Origin: Euglena gracilis
Taxonomy: Eukaryota; Euglenida; Euglenophyceae; Euglenales
DNA: 64,000 nt
Direction of reading: 5' to 3'
Assembly (NCBI GenBank): GCA_039621445.1
Contig: CP154956.1
Coordinates: forward strand, 95,298,406 to 95,362,405
The first letter of the stretch is position 1. The number at the start of each line of letters is the position of its first letter. A model generated the notes under the pieces. It made no database searches. It was not told the origin of the DNA and saw only the letters and a list, made by a program, of their open reading frames with translations. Position numbers and translations under genes: made by a program. This document shows positions 33,591 through 43,622 of this stretch, piece after piece.

Positions 33591-34334
33591 CACCCCTCTC
33601 TGGACACTTCGTGCCCACTGCCTTCGGCAATTTTTTTGCGGCGCCAAAATTGGCCTTTTTTCTTCTTTTTTTTGGGGGGGGGGCTGAAATTTGTTTTTTT
33701 TTAATTTTTGAACGCTGAGTCAGGGATATAATACAGCTTCGGCTGGGATTTAGTCCAACAATGTCCACATCTTAGCCACAGGGCCACCAGCCCACCCCAG
33801 AGCCCTTGGGGCACCCTGGGAAAGGTTGGTCCCCCTCCCAACCTTCCCCAGGGTACTGCTGGGATGAGGGGGCCAGTGGGGGGCTGCCAGGGGGAGCCCC
33901 AGGGCCTGTGGGTAGGCCCCCTTGTAGCGGTTCTCCCAACTGGGCCCTGGGCCTGGGCCACTGGCCAGCACAAACTCAAAGCCCACTTTGCAAGGAGGGG
34001 GCTCAGATTGAACACACAATCATTGCAAAGAGACTTCACCACTTGAATCACTGAAATTTAAGCTGTCCCCTGTGCCGACCTGGAGCCTAAGGTGCACTTG
34101 TGGGGAGGACCCTCCTTTCATCTTTTGCCTCCTCGTTCTCCTTTTTGCTGAACTTGAAATTGGATTGGGAACTTTTGCCAATTTGAAACATTGACTTATC
34201 CTTCCACAGACAAATGCCACTTGTACTGGCCATTTTGTGGGGGGGACTGTGAACCCTGCCCCAACCAACTCAAACAACGGCGTGGCACAAGGATACTCCA
34301 GCATTCTGACAACAATGTCTTGAAGATCTTCCCA

Positions 34335-34805
34335 CTAGGGGGCAGTAACCCACTTTGGGACAACCAACACCGCATGACCATGATCCTTCTTCAGCTTGCG
34401 GATGACATTTGCAATGAGGCTGAAGGGGGGATTTGCCCACAACAATCCAACAATGGAATGTGTCCACTTCACTATGAAGGAATCTTCCACAAATTGAGAC
34501 CCAGGTCCCCACCAGCATTTGAATCTCTTGCTTTCTTCCAAACTGAATGCATCAATGTTGGGGGTCTTCAATCCCAATCTGTCAATGATTTCAACAACAT
34601 ACTGAAATTTTACTGCATACAGCTCAGATTTCCAGCCCAGTTTTCTGCAGCATTGATCTTCCCAGATTTCTTCATCATTGACAATCCCTGACTTGACACT
34701 TTCTGAAATGTCCATTTCTTCTGGCCAAACTGGCTGACTTTTGGCCTCCAGGCCTTGAGCAACAATTGAACTCTTTGTGTTTTCTGAGTGTCTCCTTGTA
34801 CCCAC
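34335..34805 (-). CDS. ORF with NPPF methylase-like motif inside the LTR-like element
   Basis: 157 codons on the minus strand. The segment LLWANPPFSLIANVIRKLKK followed by HAVLVVPKW matches the pattern (N/D)PPF...VVPxW of the adenine-methylase-like region that follows RNase H in some retroelement Pol proteins. It is analogous to the NPPW segment of the DIRS copies but too diverged to come from them. The N-terminal part is acidic. The frame begins inside the second direct repeat and breaks at 34335, so it is a surviving fragment of a larger Pol. Function not certain. Confidence 0.5.
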   Translation of the reverse strand: MGTRRHSENTKSSIVAQGLEAKSQPVWPEEMDISESVKSGIVNDEEIWEDQCCRKLGWKSELYAVKFQYVVEIIDRLGLKTPNIDAFSLEESKRFKCWWGPGSQFVEDSFIVKWTHSIVGLLWANPPFSLIANVIRKLKKDHGHAVLVVPKWVTAP

Positions 34806-35022
34806 TGGGGGTCAAACTTGAAAACTTTTCCTTTCCAGCAGCACTCACTTTCCTTCAGCATAGCACAAACCAAGACTTGAAATCTTCATCTGGCGCTCAG
34901 GCCTTCCGGGAGTCAAAGAGTTCAGGACAGTTGCAGCTGCAAAAACAGAAATTTTGTAATTAGGATAGGCGCCTCCTAATTCAATTTTGGGTTTTTAAAT
35001 TTTAAACCTGGCGCCGCCCACA
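34779..35022. repeat. 244-bp direct terminal repeat, copy 2
   Basis: Same sequence as 33347-33590 apart from one base in the CTTCAGCA(G/T)AGCAC stretch. Confidence 0.9.
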
Positions 35023-35105
35023 CCAACGCCCCAGAACAATCCAAACAACACCGCCGGCGAACGAGGCATGACGTCACAAGGGCAAAGTGCGGAGCCCGAG
35101 GTGTT

Positions 35106-36895
35106 GTGCAGAATGCTCTGTGAGCACTTTGCTTTCTAAAATCAAGTGAATAACTTCAAATGAACCCTCTGTGTGGTTATCTTTATATTCAAGAGAGAAA
35201 TGCCCATTTTTTAGTTCAAAAGTTTTTGATCCTACGCCGGTGTGCCAACCCAGCCACGAGCAGGGGGCGAAAAGCCTGGCCTTCGGCCCTGAGCCCGCCA
35301 GAGACTCTGGGGCTGGAGAGTAACCGTAGTTGGAGGGAGGAGAAGGGGGCAAGAAGAGCAAGGGGGCGGGAAGAAGGGTTGGGCAACTCATTCCAGATTC
35401 CATTATCCAGTGCTTTTTCATGTTCCTGTTCTCATTTTTCAAAAACCGCCGCCCAAGGTACGCAGAGGTTAGCTGCTGTGCTGTACCTAGCAGAATTTTT
35501 TTTGAAATTTTTGGTTTCTTTCCAATCTGATTCAGACGTCATGCAAAGATGCTGTCCTTCATCTGGACCCTGAACCGCAATGCGAACCAGGCGGGCTGCT
35601 CCTGGATGAGCGTCCTGCAGAGATTCTGGGCAGGGGATCAGTGGCAGGCGGGCAGAAGGCGGGGGAGGCAGTACATGCATGTATATACCGGAAGGTTTTT
35701 TTTTTGAGGACTCTGGGGGTCAGCATCCAGAAAAAACTTGAAAATTTGTGCCAAACAAGGGAAATGACAATTAGAAATGTTGTGGCTGCAAGTCTGTTGA
35801 AATCTGCAAGGTTTTGTGTTCGTTTTCTCATTATCTTTTGGAATCTGTGCATTCGTGTGTAATGAAAATCGTGGTGGGTGAAGGTTTCCATCTGTTTTAT
35901 TTTTTGCAATGTAATCAATCTGTGAGCAAGGCTCTGGGGGGACACGGAAAACGTGCGTGTTATTTGCAACTCCTAGCAGCAGGAGAAAGTGCCACGATGA
36001 GCCAATTGAGTGCCAAGCTCAGAGCTCCAGATTGTGTCTATTTTTTGCGTGGCTTGCGATTTGTGACAGTTTCATGTAATCAGCTATTTTACTTCCAAAG
36101 CAGACTGTGCTGTTTGAACAAACTGTAGAGTTTAACTGGATTTTTTTCATTGTCAGATTAACGATTTTGCAGCTGCAACTTTTGTTGAAGGAAAGGCGGG
36201 TGCATGTTTTCTTCATCGATTCAGTTTTTTCCATCGTTTTCTGGTTTTGGATTTTTCGGACACAACTCAGAATGCTTCAAGCTTGTCATTGTAGGTGTCT
36301 TTCTGTGTGGTGCACATTTTAAATTTTGGTCAAATATTTTGGCACTGAGCTCCATCCTCGGTCTGCATTGCGACGAGGTTGCTCTCCAATTTGTCTTGGG
36401 CTGGCTTTCAATTTTCACCAAATGTGGGTGCTGTCTTCTTGTTGTGCATTTCTTGTGATACCTGACCTTTTTGTAGCAGGGCAGGTCGCAGCAGACATTC
36501 ATTTAGTGTGGTACACCAAGGTACGGCAGAGGTCGCCCCAACTATTCTCCGGGCACAATGCATTCGAACAGCAAATGCAAGGCCCAGTTTGGGACTTGGA
36601 AATAGCACAGCAGGCAGGCAGCACAGTAGCACAGTGAGGGTGCAGGTTGGTGGTGAAGTGAGCGAAGCGCAGTAGGGTGGCCCACCGGATTTTTTGTGGT
36701 TGTCTGTGGGCACCACTTTTTTGTGGTTTATTTATGGACACCAAAAAAATTTTTGTAGTGCACCTGTAGACATCAAAAAAAAATTGTGGTTTCGCATGTG
36801 TGCCGCGGCAAAAATTTGATTGTGCGCCTCGTGAACAGCAGAGATAAAAAATTTGTGCCGCGGCAAACTTTGCCGCGGCGCACTGACTGAAAAAT
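35106..36895. other. Intergenic stretch with a GCCGCGGC repeat at its end
   Basis: No supported gene; a few protein-like patches occur on both strands at 35160-35440 without splice support. From about 36497 (CATTTAGTGTG) to 36895 lies a copy related to the 60963-61272 element, with GTGCCGCGGCAAA and TTTGCCGCGGCGCAC palindromes clustered at 36796-36885. Confidence 0.45.
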
Positions 36896-36989
36896 GTTGC
36901 GACGCTATGGATCTTTTCTAAAAGAAGGATTTGACAGTTGGGAGATGTTTCCATTCATCACCGTGGATGGAATAACACGAATGGCGATT

Positions 36990-37205
36990 CCCCAAGGAAA
37001 AAGGGAGAGAGTTGATGCATCCCCCCAGAAAAAACTCTTGTTTAAGGGTTCAAGCCCCAGGGGACCTAGGGGTGCAATGCCCAACATCCCCAGCACAGCC
37101 CTCCCAAAATCATCTTATCCAGGAAACGAAGTCCACGGATTCCCACCTCATCAAAAGTTGCAAAAAAGCCTGAAATGGTGGACAAAAAATGTCCCCCAAC
37201 AATAA
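36990..37205 (+). pseudogene. DIRS gag fragment, plus strand
   Basis: KKLLFKGSSPRGPRGAMPN and LQKSLKWWTKN match the gag/RT junction of E3 and E4 (KLSFSKGSSPRGPKGAMSN; LQKSLKWWKKH). This is an isolated fragment in the opposite orientation to E1-E4. Flanks carry no DIRS ends. Confidence 0.75.
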
Positions 37206-37686
37206 TCACGGTGTACTTGGAAAATACTGCATGACAACATCTCTGGGAAGAGTCATCTGCAGCCGGACATCGACCCCCCCCACTTTCCATAGGGTGTCAG
37301 GTCACCCTAGCAGGCCTCGGGTCCACATGGCCTGGGATTATGCCAGCCAAGGCAACAGCGCGGCTTGGGGTCGCCTGTGCGGACGTTCTGGCTCATGCGT
37401 TCGCACACACCTAGCGCGTGGTACCCGGGTGCACACTTTGCTTAAAGCAGAGGGTGAGGCGTTGGGAGGTCGGGAAAGCAGGAAAACATGAAACGTTTTG
37501 GATTTTTTTTTGACTGTCTGGCAGCAATGGTGGCCATAAATTTTTTTTTGCTCACGAACAATCTTCCGTGAACCCAGCAACCAAGAAAGCTACCTAGAAA
37601 GCTCTCATTTTCAAAACAAAAAAAATTATGAGCAACAAATAACAACATTCCTGTTGGGCAACTAGGTCAATCCTTTTGTCCACAAT

Positions 37687-38231
37687 CTACGCTTCCAAAA
37701 AACTTTCCAGTTTTGTCAGGATTTGTTGAGATTTGTTGCTGAGGTGCTTGCGCGCCAACAAACTTGAGCACCATCCCCCGCCTGTAGTACCGCCCCGAGG
37801 CCAGCGCAAGAGTAGCCTGGTCACCAGTGCCAGGTTCTTGCTGGGTGGCACAGACAGCGCCCAGCAGCATGCAGTCGCTCTGGCCGATGTGCTGATGCTG
37901 TTATTTGAAAACAAGTGTGGGTCGGCACTACCCACTCCCCACTCCCCACCAACGTGCCTTGGTGCCAGGTAGAGAGTAGCGCAGCGGAGCACTGGGTACG
38001 GACGGAAAGCTTGGGGGGGGGGGGGGTGCGGGGAAGTAGCCTCCTCCACTTCCATGTCCTCCTCTCTATCTTCTTCTTCCTCGACCTCCATTTGGGTGCC
38101 GTCCATCTTCTGTGTGTGCTCTGCCCCGTCCTCTTCTTTTTCATCCGGGATAGCATTCTCATCATCTTTGGAATCCCCAGTCAGTGCAGGTTGCACTATC
38201 AACTTTTCCATGTCCTTTTGGATGTTTGCAA
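37687..38231 (-). CDS. Putative host gene H2, downstream exon, acidic
   Basis: Starts NIQKDMEKLIVQPALTG, followed by a strongly acidic block (KDDENAIPDEKEEDGAEH and EEEEDREEDMEVEE) typical of low-complexity nuclear or cytoplasmic proteins. Then comes a Pro run over a G/C tract at 38010-38030 and about 110 further residues to a stop at 37687. Beyond 37890 a neighbouring frame (37667-37870, TLALASGRYYRRGMVLKFVG) looks more protein-like, so a frameshift or another intron is likely there. It is independent of the retroelements in composition. Function unknown. Confidence 0.45.
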
Positions 38232-38339
38232 CTTTGTGAAAGAAGGAGTATTTTCAAGGATGGTTGCGATTCCATGCCTCAGTCACCCATCGCATGACCT
38301 CCTCCCTTGATGGCTTCCATCACATGCCAATAATTGTAC

Positions 38340-38541
38340 TCGATGAGGTGATTGTGGTGAGGATGGTCAGTGCATCTCCCCTTCGGTCTGTGGGAAGGGT
38401 TTCCCAGCGCGAGGCACCTCGGAGGAACTCCACCGCGATGTCGGAGCTCCGAAACGTAGTGTTGGAATGAAATTCTGTGATATGTGATTGGACTGCAGAG
38501 CGGAGTGATTCCACTTCTGCAAACCACATTTCACAGCTGAC
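38340..38541 (-). CDS. Putative host gene H2, upstream exon
   Basis: Minus-strand exon candidate with well-behaved composition: EMWFAEVESLRSAVQSHITE, then VEFLRGASRWETLPTDRRGD and ALTILTTITSS. An acceptor-like GGTGTCAG precedes it at about 38542. A donor GTACAA lies at 38334-38339. Splicing to the acceptor CACAAAG at 38232 removes 108 bases and joins the two open frames in phase (TTITSS | IANIQKDMEKL), giving one helical, probably coiled-coil protein. No family recognised. The downstream exon is acidic. Confidence 0.45.
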
Positions 38542-38878
38542 ACCTCTTCGGGCGGGTGAGGGTATCCTTTGAAACTACCGTATTGGTGGTTTTGTCTTTT
38601 CTTGCAGCCATGCGCCAATCTACGATTTATTTCAAGCCACAAGCCAAGTTGGCCGAAAGAAGGTGTGGTGGTAGCGATGTTGAATCAACCCCAGTCATCC
38701 TCTCCATAAAGCTTAGGCAGTAAAAAAAAATAAAAAGAAGAAAGAAAAAAGAAAACATTCCACTGCCAGTCATAAAGCATTGGGTTCTCCTCACTCAACT
38801 CTGTGGCTCCTGCAGACTCAGAATCAGAGATGAAAAAGAAGCTTGCATTGGCAAGCAACTGATTGGAATCACTTTCTT

Positions 38879-39035
38879 TTAGGCAGCCAGATTCGCACTT
38901 AAGCTTTTTACGTTGATTTGTGCATTTGTGCAGATGTCCGAAATTTTTAATTTCTGCTGTGTGGCCGCGGGAGTTTGAAAACACGGTGACGACAGAGTGC
39001 AAAACATGAGCAAAATTCCAGCCGCTGAAGCGTTT
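38879..39035. mobile_element. Isolated left end of the outer-TIR family
   Basis: TTAGGCAGCCAGATTCGCAC, continuing to TTAAGC, matches the left end at 16753, and the similarity continues about 150 bp (GTTTGAAAACACGGTGACGA against GTTGAAAACACGTTGACAAG). No right end was found, so it is truncated where DIRS debris begins. Confidence 0.75.
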
Positions 39036-39039
39036 GCTG

Positions 39040-39699
39040 CACCTTTTTGAAGTTCTCCAGCGCGGGTCGTCTTGGAAAGACACCTTTGGCTCCGCACGTT
39101 TCCATTGTGAAGCCATGCCTTGCTCGCCACGTCTTTGTGCTCCGCCCTCGCCCTCGATGTCCCTTCCTCCCTTGTCTGTTTTTTTCCGAGGTGATACGAC
39201 TGTTGATCGGTGAACTCTTGGAAACCGTTTGAAATCTTTCAGATACTTAAACGATTTCTGCTTTGAGATTCTTCACGAGTGTCTCTTTTTTGGATAATAT
39301 GAGTTGATTGATCGACTTCTTCCTCGTCCCATTGATATGATATTCGACCCTCCTTTCTTCTTGGCGTCTAAGGGCAAAGTGAGAGTCAGCCAACTCCGGC
39401 GACAAAGGCACTAAGCAGGGACTCCTAACCCAGCGCAGCGAACAATCACACAGCACCGCCAGCGAGCAAGGCATGGCCTCGCAAGGGGAAAGTGCGGAGG
39501 CCCGGGTGTCCCCTTCCTTGTCGGTTTGCCTCGAGGGTGTGCGACAAGACCTTGCGACAGCTCCGGCTCCGCGCAAGACTCCAGTGAGGTCCTGCTCCTC
39601 TTTCCGGCTTTTGCTTTGTGTTTTTGGTGTTGATGTTGGTGTTTCTTGGTGTTGGTGTTGGTGTTTCTTACTGCTTTTCTTTTCCGGAGTAGGCGGATC
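39040..39699. repeat. Scrambled DIRS termini
   Basis: Successive pieces of DIRS ends: an ICR-like piece at 39060-39190 (CTTTGTGCTCCGCCCTCG, CCCTTCCTCCCTTGTC), a right terminal repeat of the E3/E4 type at about 39357-39510 ending GCCCGGGTGTC, then an E1-type terminal piece at 39578-39695 (GTGAGGTCCTGCTCC, TTTCTTACTGC, TTCCGGAGTAGGCG). No coding region is left. Confidence 0.7.
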
Positions 39700-39761
39700 A
39701 TAATCGTCCTTTTGGCACGGAGCTGAACCAATTGTTCAAGCCAATCATGCAATTTACACAC
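39700..39761 (-). CDS. Putative host gene H1, exon D (partial)
   Basis: The minus strand shows an acceptor with a pyrimidine tract (TCTTTGTCGTTCTCGTCTTG then CAG) ending at 39762, followed by the open frame VCKLHDWLEQLVQLRAKRTI. It joins in phase 0 to exon C at 46064. It is cut downstream by DIRS debris. No family recognised. The plus strand is also open here and reads fairly well, so strand choice rests on the splice signals and phase. Confidence 0.4.
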
Positions 39762-39867
39762 CTGCAAGACGAGAACGACAAAGAGGCCTTTGAAGCGGCG
39801 TGGAGCAGACGCTACCACCGTGATGGCCACGATTGGGCCTGGTCAGAAGTGGACTGGGGCCGATATC

Positions 39868-40009
39868 GTACTCCCTCGAGGAAAACCGACAAGGGAGGAA
39901 GGGACACCGAGGGCGAAGCACAAAGACCTTTGGAGGCCATGTGAGTGCCTTTTTTCGCCGGCGAGCAAGGCATGGCCTCACAAGGGCAAAGTGCGGAGCC
40001 CGAGGTGTC
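39868..40009. mobile_element. E5, 142-bp DIRS remnant made of the two termini only
   Basis: It begins with the standard left tip (GTACTCCCTCGAGGAAAACC to GGGCGAAGCACAAAGAC) and ends with the standard right tip (GGCGAGCAAGGCATGGCCTC to GCCCGAGGTGTC), with about 20 bp between them, so AGGCCAT...ATGGCCT can pair as a hairpin. All internal sequence is missing. It has the same TC junctions as the full elements. Lies within the predicted H1 intron between 40049 and 39762. Confidence 0.75.
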
Positions 40010-40100
40010 GGGATACAACCCGCTGTGCCCTTGCCGTACGGAAGCTCACTGGAGTGGCCATGGTGGAGTATACACTACAGCCACACTTAGCGGCATACTC
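40010..40100. other. Host sequence between E5 and E4
   Basis: 91 bp of non-DIRS sequence. A GTGAGC donor-like box lies at 40044-40049 on the minus strand. It can be read as a small exon or as part of the large H1 intron. Confidence 0.4.
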
Positions 40101-40509
40101 GTACTCCCTCGAGGCAGACCGAGAAGGGAGGAAGGGACACCGAGGGCGAAGCACAAAGACATTGTGAGGCCATGCCTTGCTCGCCGGCGGTTTGTGTGAT
40201 TGTTTTGGTGCGCTGGGTTAGGAGGTCCCACTTAGTGCCGCCTCGCCGGAGTTGGCTGATTCTTATGCATTGTCTCCGACGTGGCGACCGTGGCACTGTT
40301 TCTTTGCCTGGGGGGGGGGGTCCCCCCCACCTCCCCCCCCCTGGCCCCCATCTTCTGATCGAGGGCGTTTGAAGACAAATTTTCTTATATGGGTGGGGGG
40401 GTCGGGCTCACAATGTCTTTGTGCTTCGCCCTCGGTGTCCCTTCCTCCCTTCTCGGTCTGCCTCGAGGGAGTACGAGACACCTCGGGCTCCGCACTTTGC
40501 CATTGTGAG

Positions 40510-41085
40510 GCCAGATTGTGCACTGAAAAAAGGGGGGCCAGGGCACTCTCCAAAGCACCTTGGGCACCAAGTCTTTGGTAATGGGCTGTGAAAGCCTCTA
40601 CTCCCTTCCACTGACCAATTTCACAAACTTCTTGGGCAGAAAGGCCCAATTTTTTGAGTAAACCAACTCCTGCCCCTCTGGTGGAGTGGGGTCCCCAAAC
40701 CTGGGGGGGTACCCCCTGCTGGGCCAAAAAGTGTTTGGTTGTCGAAGCAATGGTATCTGCCTTAATGGCTTTATAGGGGGGTTTTAACGTAATTAAAAGG
40801 GGGCCCCCCAGGTTTCACAAGGAAACGTGTTGCTGTCACATAAGGCATCATCAAATGAAAGGGACTGATTTTGGGGGCACTGGGGAATGGAGACAACTCG
40901 CTCCCACTTATGGAGTTTTTGCCCTTTACGTTTAATTTTGATGTAGGGTGCCCCCCCCAACACACTGACGGTTCTTTGGACCTGTGCCAAATCAGATGAT
41001 CTGTATAAACAGAGGATGCGTGAACAGAAAATGAGTTGTGTACGCAATGTACACATATCAGAGGGCAGGTCCTTTCTGCCCCCCC
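40510..41085 (-). pseudogene. E4 tyrosine recombinase, C-terminal half
   Basis: TLRTQLIFCSRILCLYRSSD and LAQVQRT (catalytic Arg), then after a frameshift in a G/C run near 40800, WGPHSTRGAGVGLLKKLG (HxxR) and GVEAFTAHYQRLG (Tyr). The N-terminal part is absent: RNase H sequence is fused directly to PSDMCTLRTQL near 41065. As in E1, the C-terminal frame continues through the ICR. Confidence 0.85.
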
Positions 41086-41516
41086 CCCTTTTGTTAAGTA
41101 ATAGTAAATTACTTGATTGTCCACGGATAGGGACACAGTTTCCCCTGGCTTGCTGAGGCTTTGTACTGTGCTTATTGCTGCACTTAATTCTTTGACATTT
41201 ATGTGCAAAATGGAGTTTTCCCTCCAAATTCTTGCACAGTTTTGCCTGTTCGGATGTCCAGCCACCCCAGGCATGGGTACTGCTGTCTGAGTGCAACTCC
41301 CTGGTTGCATTTTGGGGGAAGGGTCTGCCCCCCCAGGTGTCCACCATAATTTTTATTTCCTTTAATTGGTCCTTTATTCTTTGGGAAATGGGATGTTTTG
41401 AGTCCCAGGGGGCTGTGGAATTTTCCACCAAAAAAATTGCCAGGGCATCCGTAAACGCCCTTAGAAAGGGCAGGGCCATTAGATTGCATCTGACTTGGCC
41501 CAAAATGGGGTGCATG
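41070..41516 (-). pseudogene. E4 RNase H segment
   Basis: RCNLMALPFLRAFTDALAI, TRELHSDSSTHAWGG (first Asp) and SVDNQVIYYYLTKGG read in different frames. It matches the same region of E3 at about 70-80 percent by eye. Separated from the RT part by the inverted segment. Confidence 0.8.
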
Positions 41517-41965
41517 GAACACAACATAAACCTGCAAGTAAAGTGGGTCCCCTCCAAAGACTGCCTGGCAGACCCCATAAGCAGGTGGGAAATGGACAGG
41601 GGGGATTACTGGACCCCCAACTTTTTCAATGGCTGAGGCAGCAATTCAAAAATTACATCAGCCTAAAAACAGACCTTTTTGCCTCACCAGGCAACAAAAA
41701 ACTGCCACAATTTGTGGCCAGGTGGCCCCACTGGGGAGCCACAGGAGTAGATGCATTACAATGTCCACTGGACAACATGGGGATCTTTATGCAAACCCCC
41801 CCTGGTCTGTAATCCAAAAATTTCTCCCCAGATTAAAAATGTTTCCACAGGCCAAAGTTTTGATGGTCACCCCCTACTGTGATTCAGCCACATGGTGGCC
41901 CCATTTAATAAAAATGAAAGTTCCAGGGACCCCCTGCCCGAAAATCACCCCCTACATGGGTATGT
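41517..41965 (+). pseudogene. E4 inverted segment: end of RNase H plus methylase-like region
   Basis: On the plus strand HNINLQVKWVPSKDCLADPI (final RNase H Asp), then DLYANPPWSVIQKFLPRL and AKVLMVTPYCDSATWWP. In E3 this block lies on the minus strand between RNase H and recombinase. Here it is inverted and sits between RT and RNase H, so E4 suffered inversion plus transposition of this block, or template switching during reverse transcription. Confidence 0.85.
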
Positions 41966-42715
41966 TCACCCAGCCAGTTGCCTTTTTGACATGTAATCTT
42001 TTTTCACCATTTTTCCCAGCTCCTTTTTTACTGTTTTTCTTTTCTGGGGGGGCACCTGTAATTTTCCCTCTTGGAAGTTTAGCTGAAATCCAAGATGATT
42101 GACGATTTGGGTGGGCTGCAGGGTGGACTTTTTCACATTGATTTTGAATCCTGATTTGATTAAATCCCTGACCATTGTGTTCAGGTGCTTTTTTAAGATG
42201 ATTTGTGTTGGGGCCACCAGTAAAATGTCGTCCAGGTAAATAAATACCTGGATGCCCCTTTTCCTCCACAGTTTTTGGAAAGTCTTCATTACTGACATGA
42301 AAATTTGGGGCATTACATTCAGGTCAAAACAGCCTGCCTGGAATTCCCAGGTCTGCCCCCCCACCTGATGCCTTAAAAATGGCCTTAGGCCTGGACTTAC
42401 TGGAATACGAAAATAGGCATCCTTCAGGTCTATTTTTGCTGCCCAGTGGCCTTTTTCCAAAACTGGAAAAATGTGCTGGATGTGATCGAGCTTGAAAGGT
42501 TTCACTTGGAACCTTTGATTTATTTCCCTGCAATCGCTTATTAATCTCCATGTTGTCTGCCCCCCCTCTGGTTTTGAAATCAGAAACCAGGGGATCAGGT
42601 GCTGGGTGGTTGAATCCCTCACCCTCTTTATGGATCCAGATTTTTCGTAATCCAGCAGTATTTTTTCTGCTTGTGGTAAGTTCAAATTTGCTCTGATTTT
42701 TGGGTGGGTGGACAA
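41966..42715 (-). pseudogene. E4 reverse transcriptase segment
   Basis: 250 codons with MEINKRLQG-type frameshift alternatives but a long correct frame: WRLISDCREINQRF, AAKIDLKDAYFRIP, AGCFDLNVMPQIFM, QVFIYLDDILLVAPT (catalytic YLDD). It ends at KKDYMSKRQLAG, where the inverted block begins. RT core residues are intact but the Pol protein is truncated. Confidence 0.85.
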
Positions 42716-43227
42716 TTTTGGTGGGTTGACCCAGGGGGGTTGAATACCATCCCTGATGAGTTGATATGTTGTTGGGGGGGCATTTTTTTGCCCACCATTT
42801 CAAGCTTTTTTGCAGCCTTTGATGGAAGGGGGTCTCCCCATTTTTCTTCCATGGAATTTATTTCCTGGATAAGATGATTTTGGGGGGGGGGCTGGGCTGG
42901 AGATGTTGGACATTTTAGGCTTTTTTGCAACCTTTGATGGAGGGGGGTGTCTCCCCATATTTCCTCCATTGAATTTATTTTCTGGGTAAGATGATTCTGG
43001 GGGGGCTGGGTTGGGGGTGTTGGACACTGCATCCCTAGGTCCCCTAGGGCTTGGGCCCTTGTAAAAGGAAATTTTTTCTGGGGGGATGTGCATGCACTCT
43101 CTCCCTCTCTGCTCACCTCTCTGGATGATCTTGTTGTTGGAAGACATACCATAGTGCTTAATGCCCCTGTTTGGCCTATGTGGTCTTCTCCATGTTGATG
43201 TGGTTGGTTGACATACCATAGGGGGGC
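42716..43227 (-). pseudogene. E4 Gag/Pol linker with tandem duplication
   Basis: Matches the E3 linker (QNHLIQEINSMEEKWGD, LQKSLKWW). E4 carries it twice in tandem (SMEEIWGDTPLHQRLQKSLK then SMEEKWGDPLPSKAAKK), with the DNA unit repeated at about 42810-42905 and 42920-43015. It is interrupted at 43228 by the LTR element. Confidence 0.75.
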
Positions 43228-43231
43228 CTCT

Positions 43232-43519
43232 TGCAAGTTGGGGGATGGTCCAGTGTGTCCAGATAATTTCACCACATCAGACTTCTGGCCAAAACCAACT
43301 TTTCAGCCTTCAGGGGTCTTCTTCCCAAACTTCCCCACGCAGCACCCCAGAAGACAAGACTTGATACTTTGAATCCAGTTCAGAGTCCCACGCAAACTTG
43401 TACACTGTTTGCCAGCTTGCCTGTGAAAAATGTAATTCCCCAAAATCTCTGTGAGGCAATGCTTAATTTCTGCTGGCATCTCTTACCAAAATAAATCTCA
43501 AATCTGGCCCGCGCTCACA
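43232..43519. repeat. 288-bp LTR, copy 1
   Basis: Begins TGCAAGTTGGGGGATGG, ends CCGCGCTCACA. Differs from copy 2 at very few positions, so insertion is young relative to the decay of E4. Confidence 0.92.
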
Positions 43520-43592
43520 CCCCCCTTCCCAAAAACAATTGCCAGGCAATTGTCCAAAACGGAAGTAAAAAATGAGCGGGCCGGAGATAAAA

Positions 43593-43622
43593 ATTCAACA
43601 CACACACACACACACACGCGCA
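43593..43622. repeat. CA microsatellite in the LTR element
   Basis: Short (CA)n followed by GCGC. Confidence 0.9.

Larger units (their letters stand above)
33347..35022 (-). mobile_element. LTR-like element inserted in the right repeat of E2
   Basis: Two direct repeats of 244 bp, 33347-33590 and 34779-35022, are almost identical (one difference noticed) and enclose 1.19 kb. They end in CCACA, and the second copy is preceded by T so that it reads TG...CA. The insertion splits the E2 terminal repeat between ACTCCTAACCC and AACGCCCCAGAACAATCC, as shown by the intact repeats of E3 and E4. No clear target duplication; a second ACTCCTAACCC at 33334-33346 suggests a more complex event. Too short for an autonomous retrotransposon. 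Split direct repeats of Ngaro/PAT type are an alternative. Confidence 0.65.
28756..35105 (-). mobile_element. DIRS-type retrotransposon E2, decayed and invaded
   Basis: The left tip GTACTCCCTCGAGG starts at 28756 and the left repeat runs to about 28920. The right repeat is split into 33247-33316 and about 35027-35105 by an LTR-like insertion. The coding order on the minus strand is that of E1 but every ORF is broken. The ICR and the recombinase C-terminus (HxxR and Tyr boxes) are deleted at about 29070-29085, where ICR sequence jumps straight to the middle of the recombinase. Insertions: a MITE at 31308-31656, unidentified DNA at about 31690-32840 and the LTR-like element at 33347-35022. Closest in sequence to E3 and E4. 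Confidence 0.85.

Noticed and set aside
41495-42102. Plus-strand gene
   Set aside because: It is the inverted E4 Pol block followed by antisense RT sequence.
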